DNA from: Oegoconia quadripuncta
Lineage: Eukaryota > Arthropoda > Insecta > Lepidoptera > Autostichidae
Direction of reading: 5' to 3'
Length of the DNA: 64,000 bases
Assembly: GCA_949316235.1 (NCBI GenBank)
Contig: OX438758.1
Coordinates: forward strand, 18,371,694 to 18,435,693
Of this stretch, positions 52,137 through 63,357 are shown piece after piece (position 1 is the first letter of the stretch; each line of letters opens with the position of its first letter). The notes beneath the pieces were generated by a model. That model worked only from the letters and a program-made list of their open reading frames with translations. It was not told the DNA's origin and made no database searches. A program made the translations under genes and the position numbers.

Positions 52137-52310
52137 CTATGTATTTCATCGGGAGTTCCCCAAGGGTCTCATTTGGGTCCCGTCTTATTAAACATGTTTA
52201 TAAATGACCTCGTGAATTGCATCCAGCTCACCAGCCCCTTCATGTTTTCAGAAGATTTAAAAATATGTATAGTAACTCGCATGTCAGAAGATGTTACACT
52301 ACTTTTTTAA
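52137..52310 (+). pseudogene. reverse-transcriptase core fragment with altered active site
   Basis: The plus frame reads SSGVPQGSHLGPVLLNMFIN, DLVNCIQLTSPFMFSEDLKI and CIVTRMSEDVTLLF, then stops. GVPQGS.LGP.LF..FINDL and F.DD.K are RT motifs 4 and 5. The catalytic F-A-D-D has become F-S-E-D, so the enzyme would be inactive. Confidence 0.75.
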
Positions 52311-54784
52311 TGATGTCGACATTTTGTCGCCTAGTGGATATAATGTGGACACAGTGGAAGTGCGAGTCGGATTCGCACAAAACGTTCCATATCACCACAC
52401 AATATAAACACTTCTATGGTAAATACGAGTAACTAGATAAATGTCATTGCCAACACGTTAATTGGCATGCATGAAGACGTTTTCCTGCTGATAACCTGGT
52501 GATTTCCACTAAGATGAGACCACTTAAACTTTCATGTAATACCGTTTATAAGTTATGAGTTGAAAAATTATTTTCGACTTGATACATCCAGTAGTTTTGT
52601 TTTAAAAAGTGCGTTGAATATAGAGAGGCCGACAACAAGTGATCTTATCCGTGTTTTCAAAATGAAGTATATTTGGTTTGTTATATGGGGACTATCCTTG
52701 AGTTTTCACTTTTGAATGCTATATTATTTCCAATGACGAACAGACGAACGGATAACGTAAACGTTGTAGTTCCATGGTACGGTTTAATTTTAAATTCTCG
52801 TCTTCATTAACGTAAATTGTGATCAATATCCGTTTAAATTTCTGGACAAAAGAAGTATACATATTAAGATTAATATGCTAAAACGCTTAGAATTCCAACC
52901 TGCCGAGTGGAACCAGTTTTAAAAATAGCATACTTAATAACGTACAGTTATTGTGGGTTTATCGATATGGCAACGATGAGTCAGAGGTACACAAACATAA
53001 CGTTTAATGTGTAGGGTTACCAGATCAAAAAATGAGATTTCCTGACAAAATACACTTTGATATCTTGTGACGTTTTACGTATGAAGTAGGAATTATATTT
53101 GCGAAGACAATACCAGCCATAACTCCATAAACCAGTGTTTAAAATTTGTCCACAAAGGATTACCACCTACGGTTACAGTTGTGGGCGTAAGTCCAACTGT
53201 CAAAACGTTTAAGTATCAAAATATGCCGTGATACAGAACTGGAGAATATGGATTTGCTAGTTCAGAACCTCCCAGCGCATCATTTAAAAACTCTATCCAA
53301 CATGGCAAGCGTCTCTTTTCAGAGTCAATTGACTGGAGCATTGGACCTTCTGTTCAGATACTCTATTGGCTGAACGAGAATAATAATTGCTCTGCATAAA
53401 ACATGTGACGCAGTCGCATTCGTTATCCGTATTCTATTACGGTTGTCAGTCCTTGGATAATGACCACAATTGGCATTTTTAAATATTGCTTCGGGAGCAT
53501 GATACCACGGATCGAACGAATCGAGAAATCAGAGATTGATTCAAAGAAAAATTGGGGAGCCGAAAGATCGATCCGATGAAAATCGATAGATATAGAAATG
53601 CGCCGGGGAATTTTATCGCGTGAATCTATTTGAATCGTAAATATGATTTCGATCCGAGATAAGAGATCCGATTCGATATACAGCCAGGACATTCTTCCGT
53701 AAAAGAATTCGTTCACATGAACAGTGAAGCTAAGAAAGCTGAAGGTAGCACGATGGATCGATCTTCGATCTGCTTATTTTGAAGCCTACACAAATTGTTG
53801 GACTTATGTAAAGCGAAAGACAAACGACTTAGCTTTATGCTGATCTCAACTCAACGCTGAGTTTCTGTCGCACCCAAAAGATCGGAGATCGCGATTTTAA
53901 AGATTGGTCCTCAATTATAACGAATCGAGAACGGAAACCCTAGAAAACAGTCTGTCGGTTGTCTTCAATTGAAGGCAGTCGTTAAGCCAAGTACGTTGCC
54001 TACAGGGGCGACTGGTATTACTGACTGTCAAGCAGCTGCTAGTTCGACACAAATACACTAGTCCACATGGGCCAGTCTGGTGGATACCCTAACCCATACC
54101 CTCTCTTAGTACGTAGTCTCTTAGAAGTAAGGCTGTTGACGACATGATTGCGTTTCATGAGATGTTTTAAAAAAAATTATTCCCTTTTTTTTCTAGTAGG
54201 TTTGTTAGTACTGAGTATTTGAATTTTAGTATCAAGTTTACAAGTTTACAATACTTGTTGAAAGCAAAGAGTTTGATGTCATTGTGTCACGTGGACCACT
54301 AGAATTAAAAATACCTAAATCTGGCCTATAGACCTTTAGAATAGAAGATGATGCCAATTCCGCGCCACACTTTAAGTTAAACTTCAGTCTTTATCCTGCT
54401 CTAATTATTAGAAGATGAAAGGGACGATACATTTTAGTCCTGCCACATTAATACGAAATAAGTTAAAGAAAAAGGTTTAAAATATCATTGTCATCCTTGT
54501 CGTGCTCACTCAATTAGAAAAGGATAAAGACTTAAATTTTTTAATGTACGGCACAGAAATGATTTCACAAAATCCTGTCCTGGAATAATATATAGGCTGA
54601 AATAAGTAATTATTACCTCGGTACGATTAGAAGATATAAAAGATCGTGCATGCCAGCAATTTTACTGGTTCCCTTAAAACCGGGATACACAGCAAAATCG
54701 GGGTTGATGGCGATTGAGAAATTAGGCTACCATAGGCTGGCCTTCTATGATCTATCGCTTCTTGCTATGCTGTCCATAGCAGTC
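52311..54784. other. 2.5 kb without identified gene
   Basis: A degraded interspersed repeat may span 52350-52800 (GTGCGAGTCGGATTCGCACA at its left). TATCGATA, a perfect DREF-type octamer, is at 52960-52967. 53500-53780 is rich in GATC/ATCGA words. The 97-codon minus frame at 53423-53716 lies in this patch and has no domain. Confidence 0.35.
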
Positions 54785-55195
54785 GCTTACACAAAGTCAC
54801 TAAGTCATTCAAGGGCTATATATACGCTTTTATAATAAGGTTCCTGTAGACATTCAATATTTGGCTTTAAATAAATTTAAAACAACCATTAAACGGAAAC
54901 TATGTGCCAAAGGCTATTCTAAAATTTCTGACTATCTGGATGATAAGAATGCGTGGACATGAACCGCTCGGCAATATCCAGTATATTTCATTCTTATTTT
55001 TTTTTGTCGAATCATAAATTTTACAATTATTTCAAATTATATTTGTATTAACTTATTTAAAAAGAGCAACCCCGGAGTTTCTTGCTTGTTCTTTTCTGGG
55101 GAGACTGCCTAGTGGATGAGCGATAACTTGTCATGACGATTTCAATGTTATTCTTATAACTTACGAAATAAAACATTTTTGATTTTGATTTTTAT
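54785..55195 (+). pseudogene. N2 LINE C-terminus and 3' UTR
   Basis: Starts HKVTKSFKGYIYAF-like, then NKVPVDIQYLALNKFKTTIK, RKLCAKGYSKISDYLDDKNA and W, stop. 3' UTR GCAACCCCGGAGTTTCTTGC to ATTTTTGATTTTGATTTTT. Confidence 0.7.
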
Positions 55196-55387
55196 CATAG
55201 AGATCCTTGCTCCTCACTACGTATTCTAAATGATTCAATAATCGATTTTTGGTATGGAAATCTTTCAAATTAAAATGCGTTGTTCATTTAAAACTTTCGG
55301 TTAACGAATCGAATATCAACTATGTAATAATATATACAATACACAGCCAACTAAAACATATGACGGACAGATAAACCTACCTATTTG

Positions 55388-55780
55388 CAGGCTTTGGAAT
55401 TTCTTCTGAATATAGAGGACTCAGTAATACTTTGTACGTAAGAAAGAATCTCCAACTGTTTAGACAGTAGACATTCAAAATTTGCTTTTAAATACATTTA
55501 AAGTCATTAAACGGACACTATGTGCCAGAAAATTCTGACTATCTAGATGATAAGAATGCGTGGACATGAACCACTCGGCGATATTCAGTCTAGTTTTTCT
55601 TTTCTTTGTCGAATCATAAATTGTAAAAATATTTATTTAAAAAGAGCAACCCCTGAGTTTCTTGTTCGAACTTCTCTGGGGAGTCTGCTTTGTGAATGAA
55701 CGAGAATTGTTATCATGACGATTTCAAATGTTATTCTTATAACCTACGAAATAAAACTTTTCGAATTTGGTTTTGCAAAA
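55388..55780 (+). pseudogene. N2 LINE C-terminus with deletions
   Basis: SEYRGLSNTLYVRKNLQLFR is followed directly by DIQNLLLNTFK, SDYLDDKNAWT and the 3' UTR. About 50 codons are missing in the middle. Same subtype as the neighbour at 54785. Confidence 0.7.
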
Positions 55781-56352
55781 TTGGTTTTCTTAAAAATTTA
55801 AGATAAATGTTCCAAAGTACAAATCAAAATTCACTTGTATTATAGCACAGTCGTTCATAATTTAAAAACGAGGTCTAAAAGTAGAGCAAATTCCACTTAT
55901 TATCGAAAACCGAATTCAATAACAACCTATAATGAAAATCACTTCGCCAAATCAGAAAAATAAAGCACAAACTTTTTAAAACACCACACATTCCTAACAC
56001 ATTGTCCATCTTAAAATTTAGATCATAAAATCACATCGCACAACAAATAAGCCGTTTGGATCCCGACCCGAAAACCACAAACAAAAAAAAATCAAAGTTC
56101 CGAATTCAAATTTGACGTGAGGTCGCGGTCGCGCGGGAATACATACTGTTCAACCGCGATTTCGCGCGTGATTCATCCCGACTCGGATCGGATAGAAGGA
56201 AAATAAAAAAGTCGACAAAAAACAAGCAAAATAACACACTGGGCGCACACACGAGCGAATTGTGGCAATAAGAACACAGTGGGCGCTGGATATTTGCAGC
56301 GAAAACGTGCTGGATTACGGTCTTACAATTTTAGAGCACTCACTATTGTATA
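55781..56352. other. unique stretch with CpG-rich patch
   Basis: 56096-56270 contains GTTCCGAATTCAAATTTGAC, GTGAGGTCGCGGTCGCGCGG, CCGCGATTTCGCGCGTG and GGGCGCACACACGAGCG. Possible alternative promoter of the leftward host gene; no exon seen. Confidence 0.3.
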
Positions 56353-56773
56353 TTAGGTCCTTACCTATGAAATTGGCGTTTTGTATGAAGAATTTCATTA
56401 AGACTGTTTTCTCCATACAAACATTTTTGAAATTTTTTTGGGAACGGCAAATCCAAATTTAGCTAAACTTTGTGTGTATTATCGGATAACATTAAGTTAA
56501 ATCTAGGCAGTGTTAATTTTTAAAAGTAACCGCTTTACAAAAGTATCTGCGAATCTAAGAAATAATATGGGAAGCTCATGAAAAGAGCTGTGTTCAAGTT
56601 TTTTTTAAATATGTGATTTAGCTCAGACATTAAAAAATGTTTCATGTGAAACCTTGAAAATATATTCTATTTTCCAACTAAAAACAAATTTGGAAATAGC
56701 TATAGAATCGTAGGAGTTGGTACATTATGATTAACGAAGAAAAAATTCTACAATTTCATAGGTAAAGACCTAA
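56353..56773 (+). mobile_element. MITE family M1, complete copy
   Basis: TTAGGTCCTTACCTATGAAA to TTTCATAGGTAAAGACCTAA, flanked by TA (56351-56352 and 56774-56775). 421 bp; the most complete ends of the family. Confidence 0.88.
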
Positions 56774-57071
56774 TATTTATTCCAGATTATCGAAGCGATC
56801 TTTGATGAATTTATCAACTGGTATCGACATTGATCTATTTTGCACGAGTCTACAGTGAGACGTATACTCACTAAATATTTTTATTAGTGCTTGGAGGATG
56901 ACACGTAAGTGAACCATTGTCATTGTGGTTAACTTTAACTACTATAGTTATTTAGTTAGCTACTATAGTTATTTATTTAGTGTTAACTTATTATTGTTTT
57001 TTTTATTCTCCTTACACTGCCTTAATTTATTGTTGTAAGTATTACTACTTAACTATACGTATACTAAATTC

Positions 57072-57124
57072 AACATCAGGTGTGATTGAGGTCAAGTGCT
57101 AACCTGTTGTGCATAAAAAAAAAA
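57072..57124 (+). repeat. SINE-A tail fragment
   Basis: CAACATCAGGTGTGATTGAG, GTGCTAACCTGTTGTGCAT plus A10; only the last 50 bp. Confidence 0.75.
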
Positions 57125-57479
57125 CCAAACTTTCGCATTTATAATAATTAGTTAGATTTACGCAAAATTCAATTGCTTTCATCACCTCAAATTAACACAA
57201 AATATTATTAAACAACAGAAAAAGATCAAACACTAACGGCGTCAGTTTTCTTAAATATTTTACAGAATGCCGTTGCAACCGCTTTATTCAGCGCTGGTCC
57301 GCTGAGTTGTCCACCTGTGGGCGCGAGAGCATAACCGGCCTGAAGCAACGGTTGCAACGCAAGTGATCACTAGATCTCCACTTATTGGATTGCTCTAGTG
57401 CACTAAGCCCCATTATTATAATTTTTTTGTGATCCGTATACCAAAATTGGCAAAACGGAACACTTGTGACATCACCTCC
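57125..57479. other. no gene seen
   Basis: GCAACCGCTTTATTCAGCGC and CTGAAGCAACGGTTGCAACG form a loose inverted pair at 57275-57360. The 68-codon minus frame has no domain. Confidence 0.3.
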
Positions 57480-57717
57480 GTGTCTGTTCATCACTCACAG
57501 TCATTTATGTCATCGGCTATAGTTACATACATAAACTACACAACCTTTTATCCCAAATTGGTAGAGATATGCCAAACATTAAATATTTTTAAATTTCAAG
57601 TCAAAAACCACTATTTAGGTCTCTGACTTTTTTCTTTTCGTTAACTCCGCCTCGTGAACATTAGTTGACCATCTATAAGTGCTTCTAGCTATTGTGTTAT
57701 ATATAAACTATATATTA

Positions 57718-57756
<39 letters not shown>

Positions 57757-57992
57757 TATTAAGTAAGTCTATTAATATGATATTATTATTATACTCATCT
57801 ATAATTATTTCTTTAGTTGGTAGTATCGTGCACCCTTCCTGTTTTTCTACCTACAAATGTCCCATTGCTGTGGGTTGTCTGGAAGAGATCACTTGTAGTG
57901 ATAAGACCGCCAAATTGTGTTCTATTGTTATCATCAAAAATTATTGTAACTTATTTTGCGCAATAAAGAGTATTTGTATTGTATTGTAAAAG
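57480..57992 (+). pseudogene. N6 LINE C-terminus and 3' UTR
   Basis: SFMSSAIVTYINYTTFYPKL, VEICQTLNIFKFQVKNHYLG and L, stop; then 3' UTR with (AT)n at 57718-57751, GGAAGAGATCACTTGTAGTG, ATAAGACCGCC and TTTTGCGCAATAAAGAGTA. Confidence 0.6.
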
Positions 57993-58460
57993 GTTAATGT
58001 TTGAAATAACATCCACGGTTCACCTTACGAAATATACAGAAATGTACACGTGACAGGGGGTGAACCCAATCCCGTTGAAACGTGCAGTCTATAAAAATGT
58101 TTTCAGGTGGAATGTCCCAATTACTAAGAGATGGAAAGACACTGTTTGCTTAAATTTTTTTTATACGTACCCTAACTACAGCTATGTGACGTCTATATTA
58201 CCTCATAACAATAAATTAAAAATTCAGCAAACCTCCGAAAGATTATGAAATCATGCAATATACAACAAACAGCTTTGGTAAAAGCTTGAAACTTCGAAAC
58301 GGCCTAACTGATTTCCATCAGTCACACTCAAATCAGACCACACAAAACTGAGATACATCCGGAAAAAGAATGGACCACATAGCTTGCCACCCAATAAATA
58401 AAACCCGTCGTTTTTCGTCGGGAGTTATTAATAGGTAATTAAAAAAAAATAAAGTGGCAT
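57993..58460. other. no gene seen
   Basis: Nothing supported. Confidence 0.3.
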
Positions 58461-58681
58461 TATAAAATGTCCCCCTGGCTACCACCTTCTTATCTAAGTC
58501 TGCCGCCAAGCAGGAATGTTCTGATAACATTATCCGGCTGTTATATATATAGATAACCAGTCCCCAAAATGAATTGCGGATTGCAGGTGAGTGCGCTTTT
58601 GTCTTGGGCCTCATCTACATGTAAAAGAAAATCTTATAACATCAGGTATAGATTGAGAACAAGAGCTAACACATAAAAAAT
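58461..58681 (+). mobile_element. SINE-A, old 3' part
   Basis: CTACCACCTTCTTATCTAAG, TCTGCCGCCAAGCAGGAATG and ACATCAGGTATAGATTGAGA, with a poor tail. Confidence 0.65.
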
Positions 58682-58692
58682 TAATTTTAAAT

Positions 58693-58793
58693 AAATATTT
58701 CGGACACTTACACCAATCATCTAATCCCAAACTAAGCAAAGCTTGTACTATGGATACTAGATAACGGATAAACATACATAAATACAATACAAT
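58693..58793 (-). mobile_element. SINE-B 3' part
   Basis: CGGACACTTACACCAATCAT, CTAATCCCAAACTAAGCAAA, GCTTGTACTATGGATACTAG; inverse of 28240-28326. Confidence 0.75.
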
Positions 58794-59128
58794 ACTTAGT
58801 TAATATATCATTGTTTAAACGTTAAACATTCCCTCAACAACATACATAATATATTATACTCTCTAGTTATTATTTCACTACCTTATCACCGCAACTTGGC
58901 ACGGAACTGCTCAACCAATCAAAGCTAAATAGAGGTAAATTTAGATTAATAAGTTTTTATTTCACTGTTATTTTATTTTAAAGCTTTTTGCATGATGTGT
59001 TCACCTATAAAAGGTTGTACATTTAAATTTAATACCAGCTACATTAATTGTTAAATGGACTATGTACTAGTGTAACAACTGTTGGTGATCCTAAATAAAT
59101 AAATAAAAATAATAAATATTTATATCAG
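58794..59128. other. no gene seen
   Basis: Nothing supported. Confidence 0.3.
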
Positions 59129-59285
59129 TCCGGCGTCAGTCTTTCCTGAATCATATAACATTGGGATCTTCAAGAGTAGGGTGAATAGGCATCTACTGAG
59201 ATCGCGTGCTTCATCTTCGGACACATCGTCACTTCCCATTTGGTGAGATTGTGGTCAAACGCGTATCCAGTTAACCATTTAAAAA
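59129..59285 (+). pseudogene. N7 LINE C-terminal end
   Basis: GVSLS*IIXHWDLQE-type in one frame; in the coding frame VFPESYNIGIFKSRVNRHLL and RSRA. 3' end GATTGTGGTCAAACGCGTAT. Confidence 0.7.
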
Positions 59286-59289
59286 AATA

Positions 59290-59418
59290 TATAAACATCC
59301 ATGACTCGGAAATAAATGTTCGTATTCGTCACACAAACATTTACCCCTCGCATGATTCTAACCTGCAACCGTTGGTTTTGCTGACAGGGTCACTATCCAC
59401 TACACCAATCGGTCGTCG
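59290..59418 (-). mobile_element. SINE-B 5' part
   Basis: Minus strand: GACGACCGATTGGTGTAGTG head, AACGGTTGCAGGTTAGAATC (B-box mutated), GCGAGGGGTAAATGTTTGTG. Inserted at or next to the N7 tail. Confidence 0.75.
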
Positions 59419-59664
59419 TTTTAGGGGGTTGAAGGGAATAGTTAAAAGGGAAGTTAAAGTGTGTGGATTATCAGTAAAGTACGATTTCCAAAATATAATA
59501 CCTAATGTAAAAACCTTGGCGTAGCGCTTCATAAACACTTTTTATAAACTTATCTCAACAGGGATTGCTTTAGTGCTGGTTAGGTGGTTTGTTGAAACAA
59601 AAATTTGGGTATAAGGTGTAGATATTTTTTCAGTTTTGAGGTTTAATTTGCTTGAAACTAGAGT

Positions 59665-60140
59665 TCATTTATCATCATCTCGTCAACCACAGATTTCCAG
59701 AGCGATCGGTTGGAAGCAGGTGGGTCCTACATAGCGCTTGCCAGTGCGTGGTATTCACGAAAGAACTTTAACGCCCCACAGGCCACCAGGTTTGTGAGCT
59801 AAGTAATTCTACGAATTTGCCCCATGCCTCATTCTCGTAGTGAAACGCCAAGCGTCACCATAGCTCTCCATAGCTCTTGCGTGATCTTGAGCGTTCTTAT
59901 GAGGACTATTTTTTTTCACTGGTAACACAGATTGATTAAAAGTTTCCTCTTTAAGCACAAAGGTATTTTAGACAAGACGTTGCACAGTTTCTTGAACGCT
60001 ATCCATCTAAGTTGGATTCGATTGGCCTCTTTCTCGAAGTTGGACTTACCTAATCGGTTCTCTTGTCCGTATTTACGGACGTATTAATCTACAATTTCGA
60101 GAATAGCATTCTCAATTGGTGTGGGCACGACACGGGCATT
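59665..60140 (-). pseudogene. RTE-like LINE fragment
   Basis: Minus strand: ENAILEIVDXYV, GQENRLGKSNFEKEANRIQL, RWIAFKKLCNVL, PLCLKRKLLINLCYQ; then, further left, the segment with TTCGTGAATACCACGCACTG and the GTCAACCACAG-side end. Order matches 7578-7937 plus 49893-50113. Confidence 0.65.
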
Positions 60141-60344
60141 CGCGATTTATTATTACTACCGAGTTAAAACAAAACATACTAAGTCTAAACAGTTTCCAGA
60201 TATAGAGTCGCGAAGGCAGAGTTAAATTTAGGCCTTCACAATTTGTAGCCTGGAGTTTCCTTTCAAGGAGTTTATTGAATCGAATCCACATTTAGAAATA
60301 GCTCCGATGTTTCCAGCGAATTGTGAAATGCCAGACTTAGTAAG

Positions 60345-60500
60345 TTGATGGAACAGAAATATCGAGTTGGTGTACCTAATGGCGAGCAGAGCAACGTGCA
60401 GCTATACTGGGACACATTTCCTAATGGTTCAGCAAATCGGATTATTCCAAACTGTCAACACAATTTGGGTAAGATACTGGGATACCTAAGTACGGGAAAA
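60345..60500 (+). pseudogene. DUF4817-type helix-turn-helix remnant
   Basis: YRVGVPNGEQSNVQLYWDTF, PNGSANRIIPNCQHNLGKIL and GYLSTGK follow the YG.anGn...A.rlY.erfPnR..P....i..v...l.e.Gs pattern of the insect DUF4817 domain, found at the N-terminus of some transposases. No catalytic core follows; the frame runs into the N8 LINE at 60514. Confidence 0.45.
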
Positions 60501-60513
60501 TCGCCGACCACAC

Positions 60514-60820
60514 ATATCATCATCATCTGGCTTAAGAGCCATGCTCTTGTCGGTGGAGATTTTTCCATATCTCTCTGCTCTCCGCCTTCCTCTTGACCTC
60601 CTGATACGACACGACGTTCAACTTCTCTTTTATTTGCTGCATGTAGCTTATTCTCGGTCTTCCTCTTTTTCTTTTCCCCTCTATTCTTCCTTCTATTATA
60701 GTTTTGATGAAATCATCGTGTCGTATAAGGTGTCCCAGCATTTTCCCTCTTCTATTCTCAATTACTTGCAACAATTTCCTTTTTTCCTTTACTATATTTA
60801 AAACCTCACATATACTCCTC
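60514..60820 (-). pseudogene. N8 LINE ORF2 C-terminus, best copy
   Basis: Frame 60532-60774: MLQVIENRRGKMLGHLIRHD, DFIKTIIEGRIEGKRKRGRP, RISYMQQIKEKLNVVSYQEV, KRKAESREIWKNLH. The RHd.f.k.i.EG.i.GKR.RGRPR motif marks C-termini of insect endonuclease-reverse transcriptases. 5'-truncated. Confidence 0.75.
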
Positions 60821-61088
60821 CTAAAAACTTGCTAAGCTTCTGCCAACAAATCAGAATAATACAGCAGATGCCAAAAACCATCTGTAGCAGTACCACGTAA
60901 AAATTTATTGCCTTCTATTTGCTAAAAAATTGCCGCTTAGTTTGCTTGCGTTCGATAGCTAAATTTGGCGTAAGTACCCTAGAAATTATATAGTATCTCC
61001 AATTGTCCACTTCATACAGGCATCTTCCGCTAACCTAATCACAATATATTATAGTATTATAACATATATTTAAATTACATGTAAATTC
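60821..61088. other. short unassigned stretch
   Basis: TAGCTAAATTTGGCGTAAGT resembles 10146-10170; no gene. Confidence 0.3.
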
Positions 61089-61412
61089 AATGGCTCAATG
61101 TAAACAACATTGGGTTTACGATTCGGAGGTCGCGGGTTCGATCCCCAGCGGGGTACATCTTTAAGTACTCGGTTTGGTTGGTGGTAGGGCATTTTATTTA
61201 TCCGCCTGGCTAGCTACCACCATCTTATCTAAATCTGCCGCCAAGCTACAATGTTAATAGCATTGTTGTGTTCCGGTTGTCAGAGATAAGATAGCCAGTC
61301 CCCCAAATGTGTTGGGGTTTCTGGGTCAGTACGCTTTCACCTTCGACCTCATCTTCACTTAACATCAGGTGTGATGGAGGTTAAGTACCAGCCCGTAGTG
61401 CATAAAAAAAAA
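61089..61412 (+). mobile_element. SINE-A, nearly full length
   Basis: CAATGGCTCAATGTAAACAA, B-box GGTTCGATCCC at 61135-61145, tail GTAGTGCAT plus A9. The first about 10 bp of the head are missing. Confidence 0.9.
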
Positions 61413-62551
61413 TGCAGCCCGCCATCAAAAACGAACCACGCAATCACATAACATACATTAATACTCATATGCATTCACACAAAACTACACTTGCAGAGAT
61501 CTCACAATCAGTTGTCTTGCATGTTATTCACCTTCTTTTTCTTTTCTAAATTTTTTCTTTGAATCAGATCAAAGATATAGATATAGAAAAATGTAACATG
61601 GCTATTTGTTTATTCACGGCCACTGTCTTCTTGCGATACGGTTCTAGGACTAGTGTAGGAGACAGTGTTTAAGTAACATACGTCCATTAGGCGTTTAGAC
61701 ATTAGGCGAGCTAATCGGCAGAAAATTTTACGTGGTACGACGGTAGGTTAATCCTTCAGTCTATTGAACTCTGATTGGCCAGAGCCAAATATTTTGACCT
61801 TGACAGATCAAGGTCACGTAATAACTACCTTGGTACGACCAATCGGAATGCGGTACCATGCCTCCCTCATACCCCAGCTTTGATACAGTCAGTAAAACAT
61901 TAGGCGTTGTTGACTTGTGTGGTGAGAAGAAAAGGGACCTTGCTTTGTGCAAAGCCACAGATACTCGTAGCGTATTGTCTCGAGGAATGACCGAGTTGAT
62001 TTAAGTTCAACTTTCTTTAAATATTAACCAATTATGTCTACCAAAAATACCACTCTGACGAGCCGTATACATGATTATGCAATTTGGTAACCAGTTCTTC
62101 ACGAGCTGCAAAACGGTTAAAACTGTTAAACGAAGGTAATTGTATGGTCAGTGGTAATTTATTGTATTTCCCACGTTTACGTCCAATTTATTTATGAAAG
62201 GTGTCCTTTTCAGGAAAATATAGGTTTTAAAATTTGCATCGAAAAAACAAAAACGACATTAAGAGCTTTTTGCAGCATTGCATCAGTCATCATCAGCATC
62301 AAAACTTAGTTAATTCAATGTCAATGTCAAAAAAATTGGTAATTACATACAACAAAATAGAACAAGACGAACGTAGGTAACAATTAAAGTCACAGATAGT
62401 CCAATAAAAAATCATGTCCGATATTTTTCAATTATATCTAGTTTTGGTGGAAAATGCACTCACTCAAGAAAATATTAAACTTTGCCAACCACACTAATAC
62501 AACTCGTAGTTTAGTAGCCTAATACTCGGATCCATACAATACGACAGGTCT
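61413..62551. other. 1.1 kb mostly unique intronic DNA
   Basis: No recognised repeat or frame. Contains the paired TCAAGGTCA site (61795-61816) and two CCAAT-type boxes. Confidence 0.4.
61795..61816. promoter_or_regulatory. candidate paired nuclear-receptor site
   Basis: TGACCTTGA (61795-61803), CAGA, TCAAGGTCA (61808-61816): an exact everted pair of the YCAAGGYCR site bound by FTZ-F1- and ERR-type receptors. GATTGGCC (61773) and GACCAATCGG (61838) nearby resemble CCAAT boxes. Binding is inferred. Confidence 0.4.
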
Positions 62552-62903
62552 TAAGGCCCGTATTAATAAACCATTGTCAAGATTGAGAACTGTCTTGTGA
62601 CCGGTCTCAACTGAACGCGTTGATTAATAAACCTATCTTGATACCTGAAACGCACGTGAATACTCAAGCAGTACCTACTCACTTGAGAGGTGCGTCGAGT
62701 TTCACGTATTAATAAACGAAACTCAAGACTATCATTCATTCGCCGCTGAGGCGAATACTTGAAAAGTGATTTCAGTTGAGTAGACGTCAAGATTGGTTTA
62801 TAAATTAGCACCGAGCTTGAGATAGCGTCAACTGCTTAAGACGCATCTCGTGTGATACAGCCTCAAGACTTGTATTGAGAATGCTTTATTAATACGGGCC
62901 TTA
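62552..62903. mobile_element. MITE-like element M8 (352 bp)
   Basis: Ends TAAGGCCCGTATTAATAAAC and TTTATTAATACGGGCCTTA are inverse over 18-19 bp. The motif ATTAATAAAC recurs inside at 62623 and 62707. The arms continue with weaker pairing (CAAGATTGAGAAC..). The 82-codon minus frame has no domain. The target duplication is not clear, so the class is open. Confidence 0.65.
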
Positions 62904-63290
62904 GAATCGTCTTGTGCTCGTCTTTGCATGTCCGACAATATACACTGATAACAAGGAATGTGTATTAATAAAAATAGAAACTGCAAAAATGGCCAATTGT
63001 TATGGGAGCTACTAAATGAAAGAACCGTCCCTTCCGGCGCGAAACAATGCGCTATTTACGGCGACAAGGTAAACTGTCGTTATCTAAAAGATGTTATGTT
63101 ACTATAGAAAACGGTGAACATGTACTCACGTAGTAATAATTGTATTGGTTTCGCAACAGAAATGTTGCGTGCGTTTTTCAGTAAGCGGTACTGGCAGAAT
63201 AATCAGCGCTGTTGTATGGATCACTATGTTTGCTGCAGCATATGCTGAGTCAGAGCCCTTTTAATGCACAGTGGGTACAGCCCATCTGGT
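62904..63290. other. no gene seen
   Basis: Nothing supported. Confidence 0.3.
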
Positions 63291-63357
63291 TGTTACTTAT
63301 AAAAGGTAATGACCAGTAAATCTCCCATTTACTGGTCATTACCTTTTATAAGTAACA
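63291..63357. repeat. perfect 31 bp hairpin
   Basis: 63291-63321 (TGTTACTTATAAAAGGTAAT..) and 63327-63357 are exact inverses around CTCCC. Confidence 0.95.

Noticed and set aside
53423..53716. 97-codon minus frame in the ATCGA-rich patch
   Set aside because: No domain, no splice sites at its edges, and Ile/Ser/Arg-rich composition that follows from the DNA words.
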